A program made the position numbers and the translations under genes. Below, piece by piece: positions 8,508 to 17,442 of a stretch of DNA of 64,000 nucleotides. Positions within the stretch are counted from its first letter, which is position 1; each line of letters starts with the position of its first letter. The stretch is from the NCBI RefSeq assembly GCF_016863335.1, contig NZ_BOOR01000061.1, forward strand, positions 1 through 64,000, given 5' to 3'. The notes under the pieces were generated by a model that was not told where the DNA came from, ran no database searches, and worked only from the letters and a program-made list of their open reading frames with translations. The stretch is from Planotetraspora thailandica (lineage in GTDB: Bacteria > Actinomycetota > Actinomycetes > Streptosporangiales > Streptosporangiaceae).

Positions 8508-9104
8508 CTATCCGCATCGCATCCGCCTGGCCAGGGCCGCCGAGAGCGGCTGCTTGAGCTTGGGGTTGCAACTGACCGAGCCCCTCAGGCCGGTGCCCCA
8601 GGCGGAAAGCCTCCCATGCGCGACGGGCGAACCTCCCGCACAGCGATACGTGAAATCGCCCGTGTAGACCCGGACCCCCTCGTAGGAGACCCCGGTGACT
8701 TCACCGTTCGGGGAGAATTCGTCGACGGTGTCGAAGTCCGTGTAGGCGGTCTCCATCGCCCCGAGTTCGTCTCCCGTCTTCCGCGAAAACGAGCGGAGGA
8801 GATCGGGGGCCATGCGACCGACGACCCGGTCGGCGGTGAAGCTCGTGCGGACCTCCGCGACCGTCTTCAGGGGGATCCTCATGAAGTTGCCCGCCGGCGC
8901 CCGGTATTTCTCGGAGATCGCCACGATCACGGGCCGGGAGGAGACCTTCCCCCATTCGACCGTCCCCGAGGGGCAATCCGCGTCGATCGCCTGTACGGCC
9001 GAGGCGCTCGCGGACGGCGCGGTGGGGGTCTGAGGGGGCACCGGGGCGGAGCAGGCGCTGAGGAGCCCCGCGGCCAGAAATACGGTGGCTGTCTGGGTTT
9101 TCAT
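8508..9104 (-). CDS. Putative secreted lipoprotein of unknown function
   Basis: A 198-residue protein starting MKTQTATVFLAAGLLSAC: a lipoprotein signal with lipobox LSAC and Cys18 as the acylated residue. A Pro/Thr/Ser/Ala-rich linker follows, then a globular region with three further cysteines. The ATG at 9104 is preferred over a longer frame to 9188 because it gives a proper signal peptide and has a GAAGGA ribosome site. I do not recognise the globular domain. The gene sits between the GH25-like gene and a remnant of that gene's 3' end. Confidence 0.7.
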   Translation of the reverse strand: MKTQTATVFLAAGLLSACSAPVPPQTPTAPSASASAVQAIDADCPSGTVEWGKVSSRPVIVAISEKYRAPAGNFMRIPLKTVAEVRTSFTADRVVGRMAPDLLRSFSRKTGDELGAMETAYTDFDTVDEFSPNGEVTGVSYEGVRVYTGDFTYRCAGGSPVAHGRLSAWGTGLRGSVSCNPKLKQPLSAALARRMRCG

Positions 9105-9182
9105 GTCGTCCTTCGGGGGTGCACCATGCTTGATCACTGCCATGCTGCACGATCGCGCGGGAAGGTGGAACCGCCGCGACGA

Positions 9183-9230
9183 ATTCACGCGTCACAGGAG
9201 GAACTCGCCGCTCTCGCCACGCGGGAGTAA
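9183..9230 (+). pseudogene. Duplicated 3' end of the GH25-like gene
   Basis: These bases encode [12 protein letters not shown]-stop in one frame, matching the GH25-like C-terminus SREELAAVAMRE-stop. The DNA is also similar, with blocks such as GGAGGAACT and GCGGGAGT shared. No rest of the gene is present. It looks like the scar of a tandem duplication in which the lipoprotein gene now separates parent and remnant. Confidence 0.6.
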
Positions 9231-9361
9231 CCGCGCGAAATCGGGATGGTGACACCGGTAGCATCGGATGCGGAAGGCGCCGCCCGGGCTACAGCGGCCT
9301 GGACCTGATCGCGGGGCCTTCGACATATCGATCCCGCAGCATCCGTACGCAAGGAGCCACC

Positions 9362-11338
9362 GTGTCAGCCGCCCTTGAAATACGCATCACCCTCGCTGGA
9401 GCCGAGCGCGTGGTGGCGGAGGGGACGACGGCGGGCCAGGCGCTGGAGGCCGACGGCAGGTCGGTCATCGCCGCCAAGGTCAACGGTGAGCTCCGCGACC
9501 TCGCCGCCGAAGTGTCGGAGGGCGACGTCGTCGATCCGGTCGAGATCGGCAGCCCCGAAGGCCGGGCGATCCTGCGTCACTCCACCGCCCACGTGATGGC
9601 CCAGGCCGTACAGGAGATCTTCCCCGAGGCCAAGCTCGGCATCGGCCCGCCCGTGGAGAACGGCTTCTACTACGACTTCGACGTCCAGAACCCGTTCACC
9701 CCCGACGATCTCAAGCGCATCGAGAAGCGTATGCGCGAGATCGTCAAGCAGGGCCAGACCTTCCGCCGCCGGCCGGTCTCCGACGACGACGCCCGCGAGG
9801 AACTGGCAGCCGAGCCGTACAAGCTGGAGCTCATCGGGCTCAAGGGCGGCGCGGTCGGCTCCGACGACGGCGCCGACGTCGAGGTGGGCGGCGGCCAGCT
9901 GACCATCTACGACAACCTCGACCCGAAGTCGGGCGACCTGTGCTGGAAGGATCTGTGCCGGGGGCCGCACCTCCCCACCACCCGGGTCATCCCGGCGTTC
10001 AAGCTCATGCGCAGCGGCGGCGCCTACTGGCGGGGCAGCGAGAAGAACCCGCAGCTCCAGCGCATCTACGGCACCGCGTGGGAGTCCCGCGACAAGCAGG
10101 ACGAATACCTCCACATGCTGGAGGAGGCCGAGAAGCGCGACCACCGCAAGCTGGGCGCCGAGCTCGACCTGTTCTCCTTCCCCGACGAGCTGGGTTCGGG
10201 CCTGCCGGTCTTCCACCCCAGGGGCGGCGTCATCCGCCGGGTCATGGAGGACTACTCGCGGCGCAAGCACGAGGAGGCCGGCTACTCCTTCGTGAACACC
10301 CCGCACATCACCAAGGAGCACCTTTACCAGGTCTCCGGCCACCTGGACTGGTACTCCGACGGCATGTTCCCGCCCATGGAGCTCGAGGGTGCGCGGTACT
10401 ACCTCAAGCCGATGAACTGCCCGATGCACAACCTGATCTTCCGGGCGCGCGGCCGCTCCTACCGTGAGCTTCCGCTCCGGCTGTTCGAGTTCGGCACCGT
10501 GTACCGCTATGAGAAGTCCGGCGTGATCCACGGACTCACCCGGGTGCGCGGCCTCACCCAGGACGACGCGCACATCTACTGCACGCGCGACCAGATGCGC
10601 GACGAGCTCAAGTCGCTGCTGCGGTTCGTGCTCGACCTGCTGCGCGACTACGGGCTCGACGACTTCTACCTGGAGCTGTCCACCAAGGACCCGGTGAAGT
10701 ACGTCGGCAGCGACGAGACGTGGGAGGAGGCCACCGAGACCCTGCGCGAGGTCGCCGAGTCGGAGAATCTCGAACTGGTGCTCGATCCCGGCGGAGCCGC
10801 CTTCTACGGGCCCAAGATCTCGGTTCAGGCCCGCGACGCCATCGGCAGGTCCTGGCAGATGTCGACCATCCAGCTCGACTTCAACCTGCCGGAGCGCTTC
10901 GAACTCGAGTACCAGTCGGACGACGGGACCCGCCAGCGGCCGGTCATGATCCACCGGGCGTTGTTCGGGTCGGTCGAGCGGTTCTTCGGCGTGCTGGTCG
11001 AGCACTACGCGGGCGCCTTCCCTCCCTGGCTCGCCCCGGTGCAGGTCGTCGGCATCCCGATCGCCGACGCGCACGCGCCGTACCTGCAGGACGTCGCCAA
11101 GCGGCTGCGGGAGCACGGCATCAGGGTCGAGGTGGACGTGGCCGACGACCGCATGCAGAAGAAGATCCGCAACGCGCAGAAGGCCAAGGTGCCCTTCATG
11201 CTGCTCGCGGGTGACGACGACGTCGCCGCGGGAGCGGTGTCCTTCCGGTACCGCAACGGCGAGCAGAAGAACGGGGTGCCGATCGAGGAGGCCATCTCCG
11301 AGATCGTCGACGCCGTCGAGCGGCGCATCCAGGTCTGA
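9362..11338 (+). CDS. thrS: Threonyl-tRNA synthetase
   Basis: A 658-residue class II aminoacyl-tRNA synthetase that charges tRNA-Thr. Order: TGS domain (1-65), the SAD editing domain with [11 protein letters not shown] near 74, catalytic core with the zinc-site segment [10 protein letters not shown], motif 2 ([21 protein letters not shown]), motif 3 near [13 protein letters not shown], and the anticodon-binding domain at the end. GTG start with an AAGGAG ribosome site. A strong hairpin follows the gene. No T-box-like leader is evident in the 130 bases upstream. Confidence 0.98.
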   Translation: MSAALEIRITLAGAERVVAEGTTAGQALEADGRSVIAAKVNGELRDLAAEVSEGDVVDPVEIGSPEGRAILRHSTAHVMAQAVQEIFPEAKLGIGPPVENGFYYDFDVQNPFTPDDLKRIEKRMREIVKQGQTFRRRPVSDDDAREELAAEPYKLELIGLKGGAVGSDDGADVEVGGGQLTIYDNLDPKSGDLCWKDLCRGPHLPTTRVIPAFKLMRSGGAYWRGSEKNPQLQRIYGTAWESRDKQDEYLHMLEEAEKRDHRKLGAELDLFSFPDELGSGLPVFHPRGGVIRRVMEDYSRRKHEEAGYSFVNTPHITKEHLYQVSGHLDWYSDGMFPPMELEGARYYLKPMNCPMHNLIFRARGRSYRELPLRLFEFGTVYRYEKSGVIHGLTRVRGLTQDDAHIYCTRDQMRDELKSLLRFVLDLLRDYGLDDFYLELSTKDPVKYVGSDETWEEATETLREVAESENLELVLDPGGAAFYGPKISVQARDAIGRSWQMSTIQLDFNLPERFELEYQSDDGTRQRPVMIHRALFGSVERFFGVLVEHYAGAFPPWLAPVQVVGIPIADAHAPYLQDVAKRLREHGIRVEVDVADDRMQKKIRNAQKAKVPFMLLAGDDDVAAGAVSFRYRNGEQKNGVPIEEAISEIVDAVERRIQV

Positions 11339-11346
11339 GACACGGG

Positions 11347-11383
11347 ACGGCCTGCGGCCCCAACCATGGGGGCCGCAGGCCGT
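11347..11383. terminator. Hairpin between thrS and the Asp23 gene
   Basis: ACGGCCTGCGGCCCC (11347-11361) pairs perfectly with GGGGCCGCAGGCCGT (11369-11383) around a 7-base loop. Only a short T run follows, as often in actinobacteria. It stands between convergent genes and could serve both. Confidence 0.75.
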
Positions 11384-11402
11384 TTCGCGTTACAGCGGGC
11401 CT

Positions 11403-11939
11403 CTAGCGGCCGGCTTCCTCGGCCTCGTCCGCGGGACCCTCGCCGGGCAGGCGCACGTCGTCCACGGTCACGTTCACCTCGCTGACCCGCATGCCGAGCA
11501 TGTGGCTGACCGAGCGGGCCACGTTGGCGCGGACGTCGGTGGCCACCTCCATCACCACGTAGCCGTACTCGATCACGATGGTGATGTCGATGATGACCTG
11601 CTCGTTGATGATCTGAGCGCGCACACCCTGGTTGGCCCGCTTGCTCCCGATCCCGATGCGGTCACGCACGGTCTCGAACGCACGCTCCAGGTCGCCACCG
11701 AGGTCGGCGACACCCGCGATCTCCAGGGCGGCGAGTGCGGCCACCTTCTCCACGACCTCGTCGGCCACCTTGATCCGCCCCAGGACGGCCTCGGCGATGC
11801 CGTCGGCTCCGGTGAACCCCGTCTCGGGCAAGGTGAAGACGCCGGGGCCGGGGATGGCCTCGGGCGCGTCGTCCCCGTGCTCGCCGTCCTGCTTGTCCAG
11901 CTCGTCCTCGATCGCGTCGACTGCGGCGACGTCGGTCAT
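11403..11939 (-). CDS. Asp23/Gls24 family envelope stress protein
   Basis: A 178-residue DUF322 (alkaline-shock protein 23) protein. The domain covers about residues 50-160, including VAALAALEIAGVADLGG and the strand-rich VIIDITIVIEYGYVVMEVA; the N-terminus is acidic and probably disordered. Staphylococcal Asp23 is a membrane-associated envelope stress protein; the actinobacterial role is less clear. A GAGGAG ribosome site precedes the ATG. It converges on thrS. Confidence 0.88.
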   Translation of the reverse strand: MTDVAAVDAIEDELDKQDGEHGDDAPEAIPGPGVFTLPETGFTGADGIAEAVLGRIKVADEVVEKVAALAALEIAGVADLGGDLERAFETVRDRIGIGSKRANQGVRAQIINEQVIIDITIVIEYGYVVMEVATDVRANVARSVSHMLGMRVSEVNVTVDDVRLPGEGPADEAEEAGR

Positions 11940-12104
11940 ATGCCACTCCTCAGAGGTTCGAATGCCAAGCGTTGTGCCGCGTGAATTCTGCCCGAAGATC
12001 GATTGGTTTGTCCTGAATAACGCCCGGCTCGCATGGGAGAGATCCGTGAGTCATATGCTGCTTCACATGCGGCAGGGACGGCGGATCGGAAGGAGCGGGC
12101 GGCT

Positions 12105-12653
12105 GTGAGTTCGGAGCCCATCGAGCAGGCCGGCGTAGGTGTGCCGGACAACTTCCAGCGCCTCTGGACGCCGCATCGCATGGCCTACATCAAAGGCGAG
12201 AACAAGCCGAGCGGCTCCGGTGAGGGCGACGGATGCCCGTTCTGCGAGATCCCCAAGATGCCGGACGAGGACGGCCTGATCGTGGCCCGCGGCTCCGCCG
12301 TGTTCGCCGTGCTCAACCTGTACCCGTACAACTCCGGCCACCTCATGGTCGTCCCCTACCGCCACGTGGCCGACTACGCCGACCTGGACGAGCCGGAGAC
12401 TGCCGAACTCGCCGAGTTCACCAAGCGCTCCACCCTGGCCCTGCGCAAGGCCAGCGGCGCCCAGGGCTTCAACATCGGCATGAACCTCGGCGAGGTGGCG
12501 GGCGCGGGCATCGCCGCCCACCTCCACCAGCACGTGGTGCCCCGGTGGGGCGGCGACACCAACTTCATGCCCGTCGTCGGGCACACCAAGGTCCTGCCGC
12601 AGCTGCTCCGCGAGACCCGCGCCCTGCTCGCCGACGCCTGGCCCGCGTCCTGA
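12105..12653 (+). CDS. HIT-family nucleotide hydrolase/phosphorylase (Rv2613c-like)
   Basis: A 182-residue histidine-triad protein with the active-site motif HLHQHVVPRW and the conserved segment LNLYPYNSGHLMVVPYRHV. It matches the Mycobacterium protein Rv2613c, an AP4A phosphorylase, in length, in the LQRLWTP-like start region, and in lying between thrS and the PIM lipid genes. A CPFC motif near residue 45 may bind zinc. The GTG at 12105 has an AAGGAG ribosome site; an upstream ATG at 12033 would add 24 unlikely residues. Confidence 0.88.
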   Translation: MSSEPIEQAGVGVPDNFQRLWTPHRMAYIKGENKPSGSGEGDGCPFCEIPKMPDEDGLIVARGSAVFAVLNLYPYNSGHLMVVPYRHVADYADLDEPETAELAEFTKRSTLALRKASGAQGFNIGMNLGEVAGAGIAAHLHQHVVPRWGGDTNFMPVVGHTKVLPQLLRETRALLADAWPAS

Positions 12654-12732
12654 CGTCCGCCTCGCCGTACGGCAGGCCTTGCCTGGCCGTACGGCGACGC
12701 CTTTGCACAGGGCGCGTCAAACACTGGGCGCG

Positions 12733-14913
12733 TCAGACGCTGGGCGCCGCGGCCCTCGGCTGGAGGGGCGGCCCGGTGACGGCGGGGACCGGATCACCGG
12801 TCTCCAGGGCGCGGATGCCGGCGCTGAGGACGAGAGGCACCGCGAGGGCCAGGGCCATCGAGAGGACCGCGGCGCCCGAGTCGTTGACCAGCATGCCGAT
12901 CACGCCGCTGACCAGCGCGCCGAGCAGGCCCGCCTTCAGCATGGGGGCCCGTTCGAACGCCAGCGGCAGCACGCCCGCGCTGGCCGCGCCCGGACGGAAC
13001 AGGGCGAAGATGAGGAACGCGAAGGCCGCCAGCACCACCGGCATCAGGTTGGGGCTGATCAGCGTGTGCAGCATCGCCCCGAGCTTGCGCCCGATCACCG
13101 GCAGGAAGGTGCCGTCGATGACCTGGCCGACGAACCGGCCGAGATGGGTCTGGTCGGCCGGCGGCCGGAGGTAGTCGAGGTAGGCGATGCCCATGACGAG
13201 GACGCCGCCGGCGACGCAGAAGGCACCCAGCTTCAGGATCGAGACCCGCTTGCCGGCGACCAGCATGGCGGCGACGGCGATGCCGGGAACGAAGGCGATC
13301 ACGCCGCCGAAGTCGCTGCCCACGCCGGGCCAGCCGTCCAGGAGCATCGCGAAGCCGCCGAGACCGGCGACCAGGCCCACGGCGAGCTTCTTGCGGCCGG
13401 AGCGGACGAGCTTGTCGGCGACCGCCGTCGTCACGAGCAGCACGGCCGTGGCCAGCAGCGCGAACGGGATGTTGCCGAGGCCGTAGTAGCGGGCGCCGAC
13501 CACGCCTGTGTACCCCATGACGCTGTTGAGCTGAAGCGACGTGCCCGTCAGCAGGTCGGCCAGCAGCACCGCGGCGGTCAGGCCCGCGATCACGGTGGGC
13601 GGGCCGAGGATGCTTCTGCGCCAGGGCCCGGCCAGCGCCACCGCGCTGAGCACGAGGGCCGTGGCCACGATGGCGCCGACCAGTGTGAGCGTCGGCAGCG
13701 ATGAGCGGGCCCAGGGGAGCAGGTTGGCGATGTACGTCGAGACGGGGATCGAGGCGAGGGCGATCGCCGACACCCGGACGCCGCGCAGGCCGTCGCGGCG
13801 GCGCAGCAACAGGAAGGCCGTGAGGTAGAAGGCGACCTGCAGCACGGCCAGAGAGGTGAAGAAGACCCCCGTCATGTTCCTGATCGTCTGCCCCGCGACG
13901 TCGGCGACCTTCAGCGACTCGACGTGGTCGCCGATGGCCTGCCCAGCGGCGTGGGACTCCAGCGGCGAGCCGACGACGGTCGCCGGGGGGACGTCGACCA
14001 CATGGGCGAGCATGGTGGCCGTGAAGTCCGGGAGGATCGTCATGTCGTCGCGGTGCGTCGAGCGGCTGCCCAACGTCAGCGAGCCGCTGAGGTCGGACTG
14101 CGCGCTCTTCAGGCCGGGCGTGTACTGCATGGCCACCCGAAGGTGGGGGACCGAGCCGTGGTCGGAGAGCCCGGCGACGAGGATCGACCTGTCGCCGAGA
14201 TTCGTGATGACCGGCCCAAGCTTCGCGTCCGCGGCCTGCACGGCGGCGCGCCGCGCCTCCGGGCTCAACTTCTCGGCCACCGTGGGGATCTTGTCGCCGT
14301 CGATGTAAGGCTTGACCAGGTCGTCGACGTCGACCGCCACCACGTCGCACCGGGCCCAGTCCGTCACCTGGTCGGGGGAGTCGGCGTAGACGTCGACCTT
14401 GCCCGAGCGGTCGGCAAGGGCGAGCGCGGCTCCGGGGCCGACCGCCATCGTGCACGCGTGGGCGTCGTGGACCGCCTGGCCGAGAGTTCCCGCGTTCTGT
14501 TGGTCACGGACGTCCCACAGCCAGCTGAACTCGGGGATCACCGCGCCCTGACCCTGCTTCTCGGGGGTCGGCGGCATGCCGCATCGTGCGCCCACCGCGG
14601 AGCGGACTCCGGCCGAGATCGTCAGCCAGCCGTCATAGGGGCAGGTGACGTTGCCGACGGTTCGCACCGACAGGGAGCCGACCGCGCTCGTGGAGGCCAG
14701 CTTCCACAGATTCGGGGTGTCGGCCTGGTTGATGTCGCTCCACATCAGCCCCGGGACACCGACCAGGACCGCCTTTTCCCCCTGGGCGGAGGTCGCCGGC
14801 GGTGTCGCCTGGTGCGCCGCCGCGGGCGCCTGGGTGTGGGCCATCGCCGCACTTGTGGGCAGGAGCGCACAAAGAAGTGCGCCCGCCGCCATCGCGACCA
14901 GCCGACGCCTCAC
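12733..14913 (-). CDS. Large conserved membrane protein with extracytoplasmic domain
   Basis: A 726-residue protein of unknown function. A signal peptide (about residues 1-26) is followed by an extracytoplasmic domain of about 320 residues (VLVGVPGLMWSDI, later SDHGSVPHLRVA) that looks like an alkaline-phosphatase superfamily fold, though metal ligands are not all clear. Then come about ten transmembrane helices (residues 350-705) and a short cytoplasmic tail. Similar proteins occur across actinobacteria beside the PIM cluster or cell-wall genes. GTG start with a GGAGGT ribosome site. The DNA upstream holds repeat cluster 2. Confidence 0.75.
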   Translation of the reverse strand: MRRRLVAMAAGALLCALLPTSAAMAHTQAPAAAHQATPPATSAQGEKAVLVGVPGLMWSDINQADTPNLWKLASTSAVGSLSVRTVGNVTCPYDGWLTISAGVRSAVGARCGMPPTPEKQGQGAVIPEFSWLWDVRDQQNAGTLGQAVHDAHACTMAVGPGAALALADRSGKVDVYADSPDQVTDWARCDVVAVDVDDLVKPYIDGDKIPTVAEKLSPEARRAAVQAADAKLGPVITNLGDRSILVAGLSDHGSVPHLRVAMQYTPGLKSAQSDLSGSLTLGSRSTHRDDMTILPDFTATMLAHVVDVPPATVVGSPLESHAAGQAIGDHVESLKVADVAGQTIRNMTGVFFTSLAVLQVAFYLTAFLLLRRRDGLRGVRVSAIALASIPVSTYIANLLPWARSSLPTLTLVGAIVATALVLSAVALAGPWRRSILGPPTVIAGLTAAVLLADLLTGTSLQLNSVMGYTGVVGARYYGLGNIPFALLATAVLLVTTAVADKLVRSGRKKLAVGLVAGLGGFAMLLDGWPGVGSDFGGVIAFVPGIAVAAMLVAGKRVSILKLGAFCVAGGVLVMGIAYLDYLRPPADQTHLGRFVGQVIDGTFLPVIGRKLGAMLHTLISPNLMPVVLAAFAFLIFALFRPGAASAGVLPLAFERAPMLKAGLLGALVSGVIGMLVNDSGAAVLSMALALAVPLVLSAGIRALETGDPVPAVTGPPLQPRAAAPSV

Positions 14914-15126
14914 GGAAGACCTCCAGGAACCTGTATTCGGGATGAGAGCGGCCGAGCCGATACGAACGAGCCGCTACAAGAGAGCAAGGGAACCGTAGGG
15001 CCAACGCCCCGACCACGTCCACCACTCCCCGCTGCTTAAGGGTTATGCCGCCCAGGGGTTGATCTCCCTTAACGAGCAATGGTGGTCGTGTTAAGGAGCC
15101 GAGGCACCCACGCCCCCTTGTTTGTG

Positions 15127-15472
15127 GTGATCATGCAGAAGTTCGAGAACGAGGCCGTGGCCTGCGGAGATGCATACCGTGATCATGCAGAAGTTCGCCG
15201 GAAGTGCTGCTGAGCTGGGTGGACATGTTCCGTGATCATGCAATCGGCGTTGTCGTGTGGGCGGGTGGCGGGCTCTTCGCGTGCGTTGGACTTGTGGCCC
15301 GCGTGCATGATCACGGACAAGGTTCGTGCAGGTCGGGGCCGCGTCTCCAACTTTGTGCATGATCACGAGCGGTGTTCGCGCAGGTCGGCGATGTGTTCTC
15401 CGAGTTTCTGCATGATCACGAACGGGGTTTGCCCAGGTAGGTGGGGGTGCTGGCGAACTTCTGCATGATCAC
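15127..15472. repeat. 53-bp inverted repeat cluster 2
   Basis: Plus-orientation boxes lie at 15127-15145 and 15179-15197, the truncated half at 15232-15242, a 61-base core, TGCATGATCAC at 15304-15314, and minus-orientation boxes at 15348-15366, 15401-15419 and 15454-15472 (the first two diverged). Pitch is 52-53 bp. The cluster lies between two minus-strand genes, upstream of the large membrane protein and downstream of the GHL10 protein. Confidence 0.92.
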
Positions 15473-15637
15473 GACCATGGTGGTGTGCCCGTGGTGGCGT
15501 GCCCAATGCGGCGGCTCAATGCGGCACATCCTTGGCAGCGTGCCTGTGACGGCATGCCAAACGCGGCATATGCGATGCAAATGCCCATTTATGTGGGTCT
15601 GGGGGGAATTGAAAATTCCGGTTGCTGTGGAATTCCG
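15473..15637. other. Non-coding stretch with small hairpin
   Basis: Between cluster 2 and the GHL10 stop there is lower-GC DNA with several loose ATGCGGC/GCATGCC words and a small perfect hairpin, GGAATT-GAA-AATTCC at 15605-15619. The hairpin could help end transcription of the minus-strand gene. No gene is supported. Confidence 0.35.
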
Positions 15638-17263
15638 TCAGCGGGGGGTGAGGCGGACGGGGAGGCTCTCGTTGTTGAGGCGGTCGAGGGCTGTGACGAA
15701 ATAGGTGCCCTTGGCCGGGGTCGCATAGGAGTGCGCCGAGCCTGCCGGGACGATCGCGATGAGGTTGCGGCCGTCGGTGGTGGCGCAGTCACCGGCTCCG
15801 TCCTCCGCCCGGTAGATCCCGTACGCCCGCACCCCAGGCTCGGGCTTCCACGACAATCTGCCCTCGGAGTACTGGACGTCGCGGGGCGCCTGCGGCGCCT
15901 TCGTGTTGAACCCCTTGATCAGCGGGAGCAGCGCCGGCTGGGTGTAGTACTGGTCGGCGATGCGGTCCAGGACCGTCAGCGGATTGGAGCGCAGCTTGGC
16001 GGCGTTGAAGAAGACGTCACCGCGCACCTCGGGATATTTACGGTTGACCGCCAGATGAGACGGGAGCTCGCCGGCCTTTCCCCAGGCCGGGATGCTCTTC
16101 GTGCCCACCTGGTAGAGGGCCTGCCCGATGTAGAGGTCGACGCCGCTGCCCTTCACCGCGTTCGCCCACCAGGACACCAGGGTGTCGTAGTCGGCGGCGG
16201 CGTAGCCGCGCGGCCAGTAGAGCTGCGGGATCAGGTAGTCGACGCTCCGCGCCTTGATCCACGCCTTCGCGTCCGCATAAATCGCGCTATAAGCGGACAT
16301 GCCTTTTGTATTCGAGCCGCTCGGATCTTCGGATTTGTTGCGCCAGATGCCAAATGGGCTGACGCCGAATTTCACGTACGGCTTCGCCGTGTGCACGGCC
16401 TCGGAAACCTGGGCGATGAGCTTGTTGACGTTGGCGCGCCGCCAGTCGGCCAGCTTCATGCCCTTGCCGTATTTGGTGAAGGCCGCCGAGTCGGCGAAAT
16501 ACGTGGTCTGCCCTGGATAGGGATAGAAGTAGTCGTCGAAGTGGATGCCGTCCACGTCGTAGCGGCGGGTGACGTCCGTCACGACCTTGGTGACCCAGTC
16601 GCGCACCTGGGGGAGCCCGGGGTTGTAGTACAGCTGGCCCTCGTGCTTCACCACCCATGAGGGGTGCAAGCGGGCGGGATGGTTCGCGGGGAGCTTGCGG
16701 AGGTCTGCGGTGTCGGCCGCTCTGAAGGGGTTGAACCACGCATGGAACTCCATGCCCCGCTTGTGCGCCTCCTCGATGAGGAACGGCATCGGGTCCCAGC
16801 CGGGATCCTTGCCCGCCGTCCCGGTGAGGTACTTCGACCACGGCTCAAGCGGCGAGCGATAGACGGCGTCGGAGGCCGGCCGTACCTGCACGAAGACCGC
16901 GTTGAACCGCCGCTCCGCCGCGAGGTCGAGGAGCTTGACGTATTCGGCCCGCTGCTGGGTGGGGGACAAGCCCGGACGGGAGGGCCAGTCGAGGTTGTGC
17001 ACCGTGGCGATCCATATGCCGCGGAGTTGCCGCTTGGAATGCCGCGAGGAGGTGGCGCACGCCGTGGTCACCGCAGAGCCCGCCACGCCCGATCCCTCCG
17101 CCTGCCCTGTTCCCGGGCGTGACGACAGCGGGGCCCGTGCCGCCGAGGACTGTTCGGCCTGGGCCCGCGGCCCGAAGGCGTACACGCCGGTCATCACCGC
17201 AGCGGCCGCCAGTACGCCGCCGATCAGCGGCCGGGTGACGCGCCGGTGGCTGCGCTCGGTCAC
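15638..17263 (-). CDS. Secreted GHL10-family glycosyl hydrolase-like protein
   Basis: A 541-residue exported protein. An N-terminal signal or anchor (residues 10-36) is followed by a low-complexity linker and a GHL10/DUF187 TIM barrel from about residue 75 (RGIWIATVHNLDWPS, VFVQVRPASDAVYRS, DGIHFDDYFYPYP) to about 400, and a C-terminal fibronectin III-like domain (about 450-541). The conserved Asp pair in HFDDY is typical of the family, whose members act on cell-wall or matrix polysaccharides. GTG start with a GGGAGGT ribosome site. Substrate unknown. Confidence 0.87.
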   Translation of the reverse strand: MTERSHRRVTRPLIGGVLAAAAVMTGVYAFGPRAQAEQSSAARAPLSSRPGTGQAEGSGVAGSAVTTACATSSRHSKRQLRGIWIATVHNLDWPSRPGLSPTQQRAEYVKLLDLAAERRFNAVFVQVRPASDAVYRSPLEPWSKYLTGTAGKDPGWDPMPFLIEEAHKRGMEFHAWFNPFRAADTADLRKLPANHPARLHPSWVVKHEGQLYYNPGLPQVRDWVTKVVTDVTRRYDVDGIHFDDYFYPYPGQTTYFADSAAFTKYGKGMKLADWRRANVNKLIAQVSEAVHTAKPYVKFGVSPFGIWRNKSEDPSGSNTKGMSAYSAIYADAKAWIKARSVDYLIPQLYWPRGYAAADYDTLVSWWANAVKGSGVDLYIGQALYQVGTKSIPAWGKAGELPSHLAVNRKYPEVRGDVFFNAAKLRSNPLTVLDRIADQYYTQPALLPLIKGFNTKAPQAPRDVQYSEGRLSWKPEPGVRAYGIYRAEDGAGDCATTDGRNLIAIVPAGSAHSYATPAKGTYFVTALDRLNNESLPVRLTPR

Positions 17264-17442
17264 GTGGCGGACCTCCCGATTTCCCGACGTATGACGCCAT
17301 CAGTCTGACATCGGCAAACGGGTGATATCGCCAAAGAAAAGAAAATGAGTTCACGATGCTGAAGTGACAAAAGCACTCCCTGGGGCTCCCCGGACGCCGC
17401 GTCCATGAAACGCAGGCGCCCGGTTTGCCCCAGAGGCAATCG

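Noticed and set aside
9231-9361. T-box or riboswitch before thrS
   Set aside because: No T-box sequence or specifier stem is visible in the 130 bases, and an AAGGAG site alone explains translation.
11940-12104. tRNA-like T-loop words (GGTTCGAAT) before the HIT gene
   Set aside because: No matching acceptor or anticodon stems could be drawn around it.
12794-14455. Long overlapping frames opposite or beside real genes
   Set aside because: High-GC DNA gives long shadow frames; these have Arg/Gly/Pro-rich random composition and lie over well-supported genes.
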